Source: Betaproteobacteria bacterium
Lineage (GTDB): Bacteria; Pseudomonadota; Gammaproteobacteria; Burkholderiales; SG8-39
Reading direction: 5' to 3'
Assembly (NCBI GenBank): GCA_019237595.1
Contig: JAFAGU010000346.1
Coordinates: forward strand, 1-16,192
Length of the DNA: 16,192 nt
The notes under the pieces are model-generated. The model was given only the letters and a program-made list of their open reading frames with translations. It was not told the DNA's origin and made no database searches. The position numbers were made by a program, and so were the translations under genes. Below, piece after piece: positions 6,249-15,300 of the stretch. Within the stretch, counting starts at the first letter, position 1. Each line of letters starts with the position of its first letter.

Positions 6249-6659
6249 CTAGGACCCCGAAGCGATCGCCATCCGGTTGTCGACCCACTTCACGCCCGCG
6301 ATGCGCGCCGCCACGCGCGTGGCGCGCGCGCGCTCGTCGTCGCTCGCTGCCGTGCCCCAGAGCGTCACCGTGCCGCCGGCCGCCGTGACGTCGATCGCCG
6401 CCGCCTGAACCGGCGAATCGTGCTCGAGCGCGCTCTTCACGCGGTCGGCGAGGTCGCGGTTCGGGTCTTCCGCGGCGGCTGCGGAGCTCTTCGGCGCCGC
6501 GAGCGCCACGGGCTCCGGCGTCGGAATGACGACGATTTGCCGCGGCGGCTCGAGCTTCGGCTGCAGGGAAGGCGGCGCGGACGCCGGCTTCTGTGCGGGC
6601 GCGGGGCCGCAGCCCGCGATCGCGGCGGCAAGAATCCACCCCAGAGGACGCATGTTCAT
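6249..6659 (-). CDS. BON-domain lipoprotein
   Basis: A 136-residue protein read right to left. The N-terminus MNMRPLGWILAAAIAGCG is a lipoprotein signal with lipobox IAGC, followed by a Pro/Ala-rich linker to about residue 60. The C-terminal half is a single BON domain, about residues 70-134, with DLADRVKSALEHDS, IDVTAAGGTVTLWGTA and the closing GVKWVDNRMAI. BON domains bind phospholipid or other envelope surfaces and occur in osmotic-shock proteins such as OsmY, so an envelope role is likely. ATG 6659 is preferred over ATG 6710 because it places the lipobox correctly and has GAGGGAG just upstream. The gene converges on the substrate-binding protein gene, with only 7 bp between the stops. It diverges from folE. 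Confidence 0.82.
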   Translation of the reverse strand: MNMRPLGWILAAAIAGCGPAPAQKPASAPPSLQPKLEPPRQIVVIPTPEPVALAAPKSSAAAAEDPNRDLADRVKSALEHDSPVQAAAIDVTAAGGTVTLWGTAASDDERARATRVAARIAGVKWVDNRMAIASGS

Positions 6660-6731
6660 GGCTCGCTCCCTCGATCCCCCCGGAACCATGATGCCGCCCG
6701 GCTGCCTCACCTCCAGTGAAGGAAGTCACAC

Positions 6732-7304
6732 ATGACCCCTGATATTCCCCGCATCGCCGCCCTGGTGAAGCAGCTCCTCGTGGAGCTCGGCGAAGACCCG
6801 TCGCGCGAAGGGCTCCTCAAGACGCCGGAGCGCGTCGCCCGCTCGCTCGCCTTCCTCACGCACGGCTCGCGCCTTTCGCTCGGCGAGGTGATCAACGAGG
6901 CGCTCTTCACGCAGCCCACCAGCAGCATGGTGATCGTGAAGGACATCGAGGTGTACAGCCTGTGCGAGCACCACCTGCTGCCCTTCTTCGGCCGCTGCCA
7001 TATCGGCTACATTCCCGACGGCCGCGTGTTCGGCGTCAGCAAGCTCGCGCGCCTGGTCGACATGTACGCGCGGCGGCTGCAGCTGCAGGAACGCCTCACC
7101 GAGCAGCTCTCGCAGGTCGTCATGGAAGAAGTCGGCGCGAAGGGCGTGGGCGTGATGATCGAGGCCCGGCACCTCTGCATGATGATGCGCGGCGTGGAGA
7201 AGCAGAACTCGACGATGGTCACCTCCTCGGTGCTCGGCGTGTTCCGGGACCACCTCGCCACGCGGGAGGAGTTCCTGAACCTCGTCTCCCGGCGGGCGAC
7301 CTGA
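6732..7304 (+). CDS. folE: GTP cyclohydrolase I
   Basis: A 190-residue homodecameric zinc enzyme that converts GTP to 7,8-dihydroneopterin triphosphate, the first step of tetrahydrofolate (and, where present, biopterin/queuosine-related) synthesis. Visible motifs are EDPSREGLLKTPERVARS (21-38), SLCEHHLLPFFGRCHIGYIP (76-95), GVSKLARLVD and ARHLCMMMRGVEKQNS (145-160). The zinc ligands Cys78, His81 and Cys149 keep the spacing of the E. coli enzyme. Length is slightly short at the N-terminus, which varies in the family. ATG 6732 has AAGGA 8 bp upstream. The 72-bp gap to the divergent BON lipoprotein gene must hold both promoters; no clear boxes were recognised there. Confidence 0.96.
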   Translation: MTPDIPRIAALVKQLLVELGEDPSREGLLKTPERVARSLAFLTHGSRLSLGEVINEALFTQPTSSMVIVKDIEVYSLCEHHLLPFFGRCHIGYIPDGRVFGVSKLARLVDMYARRLQLQERLTEQLSQVVMEEVGAKGVGVMIEARHLCMMMRGVEKQNSTMVTSSVLGVFRDHLATREEFLNLVSRRAT

Positions 7305-7306
7305 CT

Positions 7307-7312
7307 TATACT
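7307..7312 (+). promoter_or_regulatory. Candidate -10 element (TATACT) after folE
   Basis: TATACT begins 3 bp after the folE stop. A start site 7 bp downstream would coincide with the first base of the tandem repeat at 7319. No good -35 box lies 17 bp upstream, so this is weak. Confidence 0.25.
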
Positions 7313-7318
7313 TGCCGG

Positions 7319-7346
7319 GGGAGGGAAACCACGGGAGGGAAACCAC
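7319..7346 (+). repeat. Perfect 14-bp tandem duplication carrying a purine-rich ribosome binding site
   Basis: GGGAGGGAAACCAC occurs twice with no spacer, at 7319-7332 and 7333-7346. Each copy contains a Shine-Dalgarno-like GGGAGGGA. The second copy ends 2 bp before ATG 7349, so its purine tract is at a usable distance. The first copy would be a duplicate binding site. Confidence 0.85.
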
Positions 7347-7348
7347 CT

Positions 7349-7570
7349 ATGCACCCGGCCGTTACCGGAGCGCTCGCGGGCCTGGGCCTCGCGGTCGTGA
7401 TCTTCGTCCTGGACTACATGATGGTGAGCCGCCACGCGGCCGAGCGCGCCGCGCGCTACAAGAAGAAGGCGGAGCTCGATCCGACGGAAAAGAAGGCGCT
7501 GAGCTCGCTCTTCTGGTACCTGCTCCTCATGCCGCCGGCGGGGGCGTTCCTCTTCTGGATCTTCAGGTAG
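7349..7570 (+). CDS. Small two-helix membrane protein, function unknown
   Basis: A 73-residue protein I do not recognise by name. Residues 5-26 (VTGALAGLGLAVVIFVLDYM) form one transmembrane helix. A basic, polar stretch at 28-50 (RHAAERAARYKKKAELDPTEKKA) follows, and residues 52-72 (LFWYLLLMPPAGAFLFWIF) form a second helix. By the positive-inside rule the charged loop would face the cytoplasm. ATG 7349 is supported by the GGGAGGGA sequence upstream. It follows folE by 44 bp on the same strand and may share its transcript or use the weak promoter at 7307. Its stop is 3 bp from the stop of convergent hslO. Composition and coding frame look real, but no function can be proposed. Confidence 0.7.
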   Translation: MHPAVTGALAGLGLAVVIFVLDYMMVSRHAAERAARYKKKAELDPTEKKALSSLFWYLLLMPPAGAFLFWIFR

Positions 7571-7573
7571 GCG

Positions 7574-8413
7574 TCAGCTGAAGATCCGCTCGATCGCCCC
7601 GGCGTCGAAGCGGTACTCGTGGTTGCACATCTCGTTGCGGATCACCACCTCGCCGCGCTCGGCGAGGATCGCCTGCACTTCTTCCCGCCCGAGCCCGCGC
7701 AGCATGTCCTTCACCTTGTCCTCGTCGTAGGGGCAGTGGTACTCGACCGCGTATAGCCTGAAGACGCGCATCAGCTCCTCGGGAAAGACGCGCGTGAGGA
7801 GGTCGTAGGGCTGCGCGTCGCGCGTCTCGTCGAGGCGCAGCGTCCCGGCGAGGTGCTGAACCCGGTTCCATCCGTCGGGGTCCTGTGCGTCGGCGCCTGG
7901 CAGCTTCTCGAGGAGCAGGCCGCACACCGCCGTCTCGTCGGCGAAGAGCCTCAGGAACGAGGGCAGCTGCTCCGACTGCGAAAGGTAGTGCTCGAAGATG
8001 TCCTCGAGGCTCTCGCCCTCGAGCGGCACGAGGCTCTGGTAGAAGCGCCCGGTCTTGAGATCTTCGAGCGTCACCGAAAGCCGGCCGTCCCCCAGCATTT
8101 CCTTCTCGTTCAAGAACCCCTTCACCAGGATTTCATGCTGGGCCATCCCTCTGATCTTCAGCTCCGCGGTGCAGTCGGCGACGAGGAGGCGAACCGGGCC
8201 CGAACCTTGCACCTGCGTCGTGATGCGCCCCGCGCCCTTCTGGTTCGCCCCGAGCAGCACGTTGAGCGCGGTCGTGTGGCCGAGCAGCGACACGATGTCG
8301 CCGGGATAGCCGCGTCCCTCGAGCATGCGGCGCCAGGCGCCGGTGAGGCAGACGAGCCGCCCGCGGATGCCGAGCTCCTCGAAGAGGAAACGCTGAACGT
8401 AATCGGTCTGCAC
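7574..8413 (-). CDS. hslO: Hsp33 family chaperone with degenerate zinc/redox centre
   Basis: A 279-residue protein read right to left, normal Hsp33 length. The N-terminal chaperone core is clear: VQRFLFEELGIRGRLVCL, LGHTTALNVLLGANQKGAGRITTQVQG, GPVRLLVADC, and the linker region DIFEHYLSQSEQLPSF. In classical Hsp33 a C-terminal domain holds zinc with C-x-C and C-x-x-C; oxidation of these cysteines activates the holdase. Here the first pair reads HCPY (Cys227 kept, second Cys replaced by Tyr229) and the second reads NEMC (Asn260 in place of the third Cys, Cys263 kept). The rest of that domain aligns normally (LGREEVQAILAERGEV, YRFD). Zinc binding and the usual switch are therefore doubtful. Start is GTG 8413, with no Shine-Dalgarno. 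The gene diverges from glgB. Confidence 0.92.
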   Translation of the reverse strand: MQTDYVQRFLFEELGIRGRLVCLTGAWRRMLEGRGYPGDIVSLLGHTTALNVLLGANQKGAGRITTQVQGSGPVRLLVADCTAELKIRGMAQHEILVKGFLNEKEMLGDGRLSVTLEDLKTGRFYQSLVPLEGESLEDIFEHYLSQSEQLPSFLRLFADETAVCGLLLEKLPGADAQDPDGWNRVQHLAGTLRLDETRDAQPYDLLTRVFPEELMRVFRLYAVEYHCPYDEDKVKDMLRGLGREEVQAILAERGEVVIRNEMCNHEYRFDAGAIERIFS

Positions 8414-8419
8414 GTGGAA

Positions 8420-8425
8420 AGTATA
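8420..8425 (-). promoter_or_regulatory. Candidate -10 element (TATACT) for hslO, possibly leaderless
   Basis: On the minus strand TATACT is followed by TTCCAC and then the GTG start at 8413, so a transcript beginning 7 bp after the hexamer would start on the GTG itself. A TTGAAG lies further upstream (8444-8439) but with a 13-bp spacer, shorter than normal. Confidence 0.35.
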
Positions 8426-8471
8426 TGCGCGGTAGAAGCTTCAACCTCCCGGTGATACATCTTCCGTGCCC

Positions 8472-10373
8472 ATGAAGACTCTCGCCGCTAGCGCGCCCGC
8501 CATGACAGGGCACGACGCGTACCTCTTCCGCGAGGGTACTCACACGCGCCTCTACGACCGGCTCGGCGCGCACGTGGTGAAGGAGGGCGCGGGCATCGCG
8601 ACGCGCTTTGCCGTCTGGGCGCCGAACGCGAAGTCGGTCTCCGTGATCGGCGACTTCAACGGCTGGGATCCGCGCTCGCACCCCATGCGAGGCAGCGACT
8701 CGGGCGTCTGGCAGGCGCTCGTGCCGGAGGCGAAGCCGGGCGCGATCTACAAGTACCACGTCGTGAACGGATCCTGGCGCCAGGACAAGGCCGATCCCTT
8801 CGCCTTCCGCTGCGAGGAGCCGCCGAAGACCGGCTCGATCGTCTGGGACCTCGCGTACCAATGGAACGACGCCGAATGGATGAGCCGCCGCGCGCGCGCC
8901 AACGCGCTCGACGCGCCCTGGTCGATCTACGAAGTGCACCTCGGGTCGTGGAGGAGGGATCCGTCCGCGCCGGGAAGGCTCCTGAGCTTCGAGGAAGTCG
9001 CACCGTTGCTCGCCGACTACTGCCATCGCATGGGCTTCACGCACGTGGAGCTCATGCCGGTGATGGAGCATCCGTTCTACGGCTCCTGGGGCTACCAGTG
9101 CACCGGCTACTTCGCGCCGAGCGCGCGCTACGGCTCGCCGCAGGACTTCATGCGCTTCATCGATCTCCTGCACCAGCGGGGCATCGGCGTGGTCCTCGAC
9201 TGGGTGCCCTCGCACTTCCCGTGGGATGCGCACGGCCTGGGCTTCTTCGACGGCACCCACCTCTACGAGCACGCGGATCCCCGCCAGGGCCATCACCCGG
9301 ACTGGGCGAGCGCGATCTTCAACTACGGAAGGAACGAGGTGCGCGCCTTCCTCGCTTCGAGCGCCTCGTTCTGGCTCTCGAAGTTCCACGCGGACGGGCT
9401 GCGGGTCGACGCGGTCGCCTCGATGCTCTACCTCGACTACGGACGCAAGGCCGGCGAGTGGATCCCCAACCGCTTCGGCGGGCGCGAGAACCTCGACGCG
9501 ATCGAGTTCCTGCGCTTCCTGAACGAGAGCGTGTACCGGGACTTCCCCGACGTGCAGACGATCGCTGAGGAGTCCACCGCATGGCCGCAGGTGTCGCGGC
9601 CGACCTACCTCGGGGGCCTGGGCTTCGGGATGAAGTGGAACATGGGGTGGATGCACGACACGCTGGGCTACTTCAAGAACGACCCGGTGTTCCGCAAGTA
9701 CCACCACGACGAGCTCACCTTCAGCCTCGTCTACGCGTTCCACGAGAACTTCGTCCTGCCGCTCTCGCACGACGAGGTCGTGCACGGGAAGGGCTCCCTC
9801 ATCGGGCGCATGCCGGGCGACGCATGGCAGCAGTTCGCGGGGCTGCGCCTCCTCTTCGGCTACATGTGGGGGCATCCCGGGAAGAAGCTCCTCTTCATGG
9901 GTGGCGAGTTCGGCCAGCGGCGCGAATGGACGCACGAGCAGAGCCTGGAATGGCACGTCCTCGGGATCGATGCGCGCCACGAGGGCGTGCAGAAGTGGGT
10001 CGCCGACCTGAATGCGCTATACAAAACAGAACCCGCTCTCCATGGCAACGATTTCAGCCATGAAGGCTTCGAGTGGCTGCGCCGAGGTGATTGGGAACAA
10101 AGTGTCCTGATGTTCTTGAGAAGGAATTCGGATTCCCTTCCTGTCCTGGTCGCCTGCAATTTCACGCCGGTCCCGCGAACGAATTACCGCGTCGGCGTGC
10201 CTCGCGGCGGCTTCTGGCGCGAGCTCCTCAACAGCGATGCGCCGATCTACGGCGGCAGCGGCCTCGGCAACTACGGCGGCGTCCAGGCGGAGCCGATCGC
10301 CTGCGACCAGTACGCGCATTCCCTCAAGCTCAACCTGCCCCCCCTTGGAGCGATTTTCCTCAAGCCTGCATAA
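8472..10373 (+). CDS. glgB: 1,4-alpha-glucan branching enzyme
   Basis: From ATG 8472 this is a 633-residue GH13 enzyme that cuts alpha-1,4-glucan and re-attaches the piece through alpha-1,6 bonds. An N-terminal CBM48 (about 35-125, with RFAVWAPNAKSVSVIGDFNGWD) precedes the barrel. Conserved regions are DWVPSHFP, LRVDAVASMLY with nucleophile Asp313, IAEEST with acid/base Glu366 (spacing 53, as in E. coli), and LPLSHDEVVHGKGS. It is about 95 residues shorter than E. coli GlgB because it lacks the extra N1 domain. GTG 8466 is an alternative start two codons upstream and ATG 8502 another; none has a clear Shine-Dalgarno. It opens the GlgE-pathway cluster and its 3' end overlaps glgE. The last quarter has patches of lower GC than the body. 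Confidence 0.95.
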   Translation: MKTLAASAPAMTGHDAYLFREGTHTRLYDRLGAHVVKEGAGIATRFAVWAPNAKSVSVIGDFNGWDPRSHPMRGSDSGVWQALVPEAKPGAIYKYHVVNGSWRQDKADPFAFRCEEPPKTGSIVWDLAYQWNDAEWMSRRARANALDAPWSIYEVHLGSWRRDPSAPGRLLSFEEVAPLLADYCHRMGFTHVELMPVMEHPFYGSWGYQCTGYFAPSARYGSPQDFMRFIDLLHQRGIGVVLDWVPSHFPWDAHGLGFFDGTHLYEHADPRQGHHPDWASAIFNYGRNEVRAFLASSASFWLSKFHADGLRVDAVASMLYLDYGRKAGEWIPNRFGGRENLDAIEFLRFLNESVYRDFPDVQTIAEESTAWPQVSRPTYLGGLGFGMKWNMGWMHDTLGYFKNDPVFRKYHHDELTFSLVYAFHENFVLPLSHDEVVHGKGSLIGRMPGDAWQQFAGLRLLFGYMWGHPGKKLLFMGGEFGQRREWTHEQSLEWHVLGIDARHEGVQKWVADLNALYKTEPALHGNDFSHEGFEWLRRGDWEQSVLMFLRRNSDSLPVLVACNFTPVPRTNYRVGVPRGGFWRELLNSDAPIYGGSGLGNYGGVQAEPIACDQYAHSLKLNLPPLGAIFLKPA

Positions 10374-12309
10374 GTCGGCCGCCGGACTCGAGCACGCACC
10401 CTCGCGGGCCATCGTCGAATCGGTGCGCCCCGAGGTGGATTGCGGCCGATTCCCGATCAAGCGCGTCGTGGGCGAGGAAGTCCTCGTCGAGGCGGACGTC
10501 TTCACCGACGGCCACGACGCGGTGCGGGCCGAATTGCTCTTTCGCTTCCACGGGGAAAAGCAGTGGCATGCGAAAGCCATGGAATTCGTCGGCAACGACC
10601 ACTGGCGAGCCTCGTTTGTCGTCGAAGAGCTCGGGCGCTACGAGTACACGGTGCGCGGCTGGACCGATCGCTTGCTCACCTGGCAGCGCGACCTGGAAAA
10701 GCGCCGCCGCGCGGGCCAGGACCTCTCGGTGGACGCCGTGACCTTAAACCAACAATCTCCATCGCCCTTGCAGGAGATTCTCTCCGAGACGAGCAAACCG
10801 CAAAGCGAGCGATACGAAGCCGCGGTGAGCGCCGCGCCGCCGGCGCCTCGGGACGAGGAGGTGACGACCTACGAGAGGACGCTCGAAGTCGTCGTCGATC
10901 CCGTGAAGGCGCGATTCTCGAGCTGGTACGAGATGTTTCCGCGATCGGCGCGCGGAGACGGCCGGCACGCGACGTTCCGCGATGTTCTCGAGCGGCTTCC
11001 CCACATCGCCGGGATGGGCTTCGACGTCCTCTACTTTCCGCCCATCCATCCCATCGGCAGCACGGCGCGCAAGGGAAAGAACAACGCCGTGGTCGCGGAA
11101 GAGGGCGATGTCGGGAGCCCGTGGGCGATCGGCGCGAAGGAGGGCGGCCACAAGGCGATCCATCCCGATCTCGGATCCTTCGAGGATTTTGACGCTCTGG
11201 TCCAGGAAGCTTCCCGGTTGGGAATTGATATCGCCCTCGACGTTGCGTTCCAGACGTCTCCGGATCATCCCTACGTAACCGAGCATCCCAACTGGTTCCG
11301 CTGGCGTCCCGACGGCACCGTGCAGTACGCGGAGAACCCGCCGAAGAAGTACCAGGACATCTATCCGTTCGAGTTCGAGTCCGACCAGTGGCCGGAGCTC
11401 TTCGACGAGCTGAAGAGCGTTTTTGAATTCTGGGTCTCAAGAAAGATACGCATCTTCCGGGTGGACAACCCGCATACGAAGCCCTTCGCCTTCTGGGAGT
11501 GGTGCATCGGCGAGCTGAAAGCAGTCCACCCCGAGCTGATCTTCCTCTCCGAAGCTTTCACGCGGCCGCGAGTCATGCATCGGCTCGCGAAGCTCGGCTT
11601 CACGCAGTCGTACACCTACTTTACGTGGCGCAACACCAAGCAAGAGCTGGTGTCTTACTTTGAAGAACTAAGCCATTCCGCCTCGCGCGAGTATTTCCGG
11701 CCCAACTGCTGGCCGAACACGCCCGACATCCTGCACGAGGCGCTGCAGCGCGGCGGCCGCGCTGCGTTCATCACGCGCGCCGTGCTCGCCGCGACCCTCT
11801 CCGCGAACTGGGGGATCTATGGTCCCGCATACGAGCTCATGGAAAACACTTCCCGCGAGGCCGGCAGCGAGGAGTACCTGAATTCGGAGAAATACGAGGT
11901 GAAGCGGTGGGACCTCGAAGACCCGAACTCGCTCGGCAAGATCATTGCCCGCCTGAACGCCATTCGAAAAGCGAATCCGGCGCTGCAGTCGGACTGGAGC
12001 CTGCGGTTCCACACCCTCGCGAACGATCAGCTGATTTGTTACTCAAAAAGCGCCGGCCCGAATTTGATATTCGTGGCCGTGAACCTCGACCCCCACAACG
12101 TGCAGTCGGGGTGGGTGGAGCTGCCGCTCGCCGAGCTCGACATCCCGGCGGGCGAGGAATTGCTCGTCGAGGATCTGCTGGGCGGCGGGCGCTACCTGTG
12201 GAAGGGCGCCTGGAACTACGTCGAGCTCAGCCCCTTCACCCTTCCCGCGCACGTCTTCCGTGTACACCGGCGATCTCAATCCGGATCCGGCTTCGACAGC
12301 TTCGCCTGA
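10345..12309 (+). CDS. glgE: Alpha-1,4-glucan:maltose-1-phosphate maltosyltransferase
   Basis: GlgE (GH13_3) extends alpha-glucan with maltosyl units from maltose 1-phosphate, in the cytoplasm. The N-terminal domain has the hallmark VRPEVDCGRFPIKRVVGEEV and VFTDGHDAV; the catalytic part has the MFPRSARGDGRHATFRDV block, HPIGSTARKGKNNA, FRVDNPHTKP with nucleophile Asp374, FLSEAFTRPRVM with acid/base Glu403 (spacing 29, as in the Streptomyces enzyme), and FTQSYTYFTWRN. No ATG fits the family N-terminus. TTG 10345 (overlap 29 bp with glgB) gives 654 residues, close to family size; CTG 10366 is another possibility and ATG 10237 would add a non-conserved tail. No Shine-Dalgarno is seen, so reinitiation from glgB is likely. 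Several short stretches are markedly AT-richer than neighbours. Confidence 0.94.
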   Translation: MERFSSSLHKSAAGLEHAPSRAIVESVRPEVDCGRFPIKRVVGEEVLVEADVFTDGHDAVRAELLFRFHGEKQWHAKAMEFVGNDHWRASFVVEELGRYEYTVRGWTDRLLTWQRDLEKRRRAGQDLSVDAVTLNQQSPSPLQEILSETSKPQSERYEAAVSAAPPAPRDEEVTTYERTLEVVVDPVKARFSSWYEMFPRSARGDGRHATFRDVLERLPHIAGMGFDVLYFPPIHPIGSTARKGKNNAVVAEEGDVGSPWAIGAKEGGHKAIHPDLGSFEDFDALVQEASRLGIDIALDVAFQTSPDHPYVTEHPNWFRWRPDGTVQYAENPPKKYQDIYPFEFESDQWPELFDELKSVFEFWVSRKIRIFRVDNPHTKPFAFWEWCIGELKAVHPELIFLSEAFTRPRVMHRLAKLGFTQSYTYFTWRNTKQELVSYFEELSHSASREYFRPNCWPNTPDILHEALQRGGRAAFITRAVLAATLSANWGIYGPAYELMENTSREAGSEEYLNSEKYEVKRWDLEDPNSLGKIIARLNAIRKANPALQSDWSLRFHTLANDQLICYSKSAGPNLIFVAVNLDPHNVQSGWVELPLAELDIPAGEELLVEDLLGGGRYLWKGAWNYVELSPFTLPAHVFRVHRRSQSGSGFDSFA

Positions 12310-15300
12310 GCCGGCAGCCGCGGGCGGCGACGCGCTCTGGTACAAGGACGCGGTCGTCTACCAGGTCCACGTCAAGGCGTTCTTCGACTCGAACAACGAC
12401 GGGACGGGGGACTTCCGCGGGCTGACCTCGAAGCTCGACTACATCCAGGACCTCGGCGTGAGCGCCGTCTGGGTGCTTCCGTTCTATCCGTCGCCGCTCA
12501 AGGACGACGGCTACGACGTCGCGGACTACACCGACGTCCACCCGCAGTACGGCACGCGCGCGGACTTCCGGCAGTTCGTTCGCGAGGCGCAGCGCCGGGG
12601 CCTGAAGGTCATCACCGAGCTGGTGGTCAACCACACGTCCGACCAGCATCCGTGGTTCCAGGCCGCGCGGCGCGCGCCCAAGGGCTCCGAGAAGCGCAAC
12701 TGGTACGTCTGGAGCGACACCGACCAGAAGTACAAGGGCACACGCATCATCTTCACGGACACCGAGGCCTCGAACTGGGCCTGGGACCCGCTCGCGAAGC
12801 AGTACTACTGGCACCGCTTCTTCAGCCACCAGCCCGACCTCAACTTCGAGAACCCGAACGTCCTGAAGGCGGTGTTCCGGGTCATGCGCTTCTGGGCCGA
12901 CATGGGCGTGGACGGCTTCCGGCTCGACGCCATTCCCTACCTTTGCGAGCGCGAGGGAACGAACAACGAGAACCTGCCCGAGACGCACGCCGTCCTCAAG
13001 AAGCTACGCGCGGCGCTCGACGCCCACTATCCGAACCGGTTCTTCCTCGCGGAGGCGAACCAGTGGCCCGAGGACGTCCGGCCCTACTTCGGCGAGGGCG
13101 ACGAGTGCCACATGGCGTTCCACTTTCCGCTCATGCCGCGGATGTACATGGCGATCGCGCAGGAGGACCGGCATCCGCTCGTCGAGATCCTGCACCAGAC
13201 GCCCGACATCCCGGAGATCTGCCAGTGGGCGATCTTCCTCAGGAACCACGACGAGCTCACGCTCGAGATGGTGACGAGCCGCGAGCGCGACTACATGTAC
13301 AAGATGTACGCCGCCGACCGGCAGGCGCGCATCAACCTCGGCATCCGGCGTCGCCTCGCGCCGCTCATGGAGAACGACCCGCAGCGCATCCGCCTCATGA
13401 ACAGCCTGCTGCTCTCGATGCCGGGCTCGCCGATCCTCTACTACGGCGACGAGATCGGCATGGGGGACAACATCTACCTCGGCGACCGCAACGGCGTGAG
13501 GACGCCCATGCAGTGGAGCCCGGACCGCAACGCCGGGTTCTCGCGCTGCGACCCGCAGCGGCTCTTCCTGCCGCCGATCATGGACCCGATCTACGGCTAC
13601 GAGGCGGTGAACGTCGAGGCGCAGGCGCGCGACCCGAGCTCGCAGCTCAACTGGATGAAGCACATCCTCGCGGTGCGCAACAGCACCCGCGCCTTCGGCC
13701 GCGGCAAGCTCACGTTCCTGCGCCCGGGGAACCGGAAGATCCTGAGCTACCTCAGGGAGACGGAAGGCGAAGCAATCCTCTGCGTCGCCAACCTCTCGCG
13801 CGCCGCGCAGCCGGTCGAGCTCGACCTCAAGCGCTTCAAGGGGCGCGTGCCGGTGGAGATGCTCGGCCGATCGGCGTTCCCGCCCATTGGCGACCTGCCC
13901 TACATGCTCTCGCTTCCCGCGCACGGGTTCTACTGGTTCCGCCTCTCCGAGGAAGCGCAGCCGCCCTCCTGGCACCGAGACGTGCTCGTGGACGAGGAGG
14001 CGCCCATGCTCGTCTTCTTCGACGGCTGGACGAGCCTCTTCAGCGACAAGGTGGTCCCCTGGCGGATCGCGATGGCCGAGCGCCTGCGCGAGGAGCTCGA
14101 GAAGGACGTCCTGCCCGCCTACGTCGCCCGGCAGCGCTGGTACGCCGCCAAGGGACAGCGGATCGAGCGCGTGCGGCTTTCCGACTGGGCGCTCTGGCAG
14201 GAGCGGCTGCTGGGTATCGTCATGGCGGGCGACGCGCTCTATTTCCTGCCCTTCGCGCTCGCATGGGAGGAGAGCGAGGACGAGCGCATCCAGGCGCTCG
14301 CCGCCACGACCGTGGCGAAAGTGCGCCAGCAGGCGAACGTCGGCGTCCTCGGCGAAGCGATTCCGGATCCGGGCTTCTGCCGCGAGGTCGTGAAGGCCAT
14401 CCGCGACGGGACGAGCGTCGCCACCGAGCATGGGACGCTGCGTTTCGTGCCGGCGGCGCGCTCGCGCGAGGCGATCGGCGAAGACGTCGACAGCCTCGTC
14501 GTTTCGCGCGTGCATGCACAAAGCACCAACACGTCGGTGACCCTCACCGCCGCCGAAGGGGGCGACCGGCTCTTCCTGAAGACCTACCGCCGGGTGCGCT
14601 TCGGCACGAATCCCGAGGCGGAAGTCGGCCGCTTTCTCACCGAAGTGGCGAAGTTCTCGCACTGCGTCCCGTTGCTCGGGGCCGTGGAATATGTGTCCTC
14701 GAACGAGAAGGACAACAAGGCGACGCTCGCGCTCCTCCAGGGCTACGTCCCGAACCAGGGCGACGGCTGGACCTACGCGCTGAATTACCTGGAGCGTTTC
14801 CTCGAGGACCATCGGTCCGCGGCCAACGCCGATGTTGCGCGCGAAGACCCGCACGGCGCCTTCCTCACGCTCATGGAGACGCTCGCCACGAGGACCGCGG
14901 AGCTGCACCGCGCGTTCGCCACTCGCTCGGGCGACGCGGCCTTCGATCCGGAGCCCTTCACCGCCGAAGACTTCGAGCGCTGGAAGGCTCGCGTGCGCAT
15001 GGAAGCGGAGCAGACGCTCGTGCTTCTGAAGGAAAAATCCTTTCCGCAGGGGAAGGTCGCGGAAAAGATCAATTCCTTGAAGGGGCCGCAGAAAAGCGCG
15101 CTGAAAACGCGCCACCACGGCGACTACCACCTCGGGCAGGTGCTCATCGCCAACAACGACTTCGTCATCATCGACTTCGAGGGCGAGCCGAGCCGGCCGC
15201 TCGAAGAGGGCCGGCGGAAGAATGCGCCGCTCCGCGACGTGGCCGGGATGCTGCGCTCCTTCAGCTACGCGAAGTGGAGCGCGCTCAAGCGCCTGGCGGA

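Noticed and set aside
6238..6252. Small palindrome CTAGC-CGCGC-GCTAG covering the stop codons of two convergent genes
   Set aside because: The stem is only 5 bp with no T-run. Two facing TAG stops at this spacing produce the symmetry by themselves, so a terminator is not supported.
8133..9980. 615-codon minus-strand frame across hslO and glgB
   Set aside because: It spans two unrelated genes and has no domain; it is a shadow of GC-rich coding sequence.
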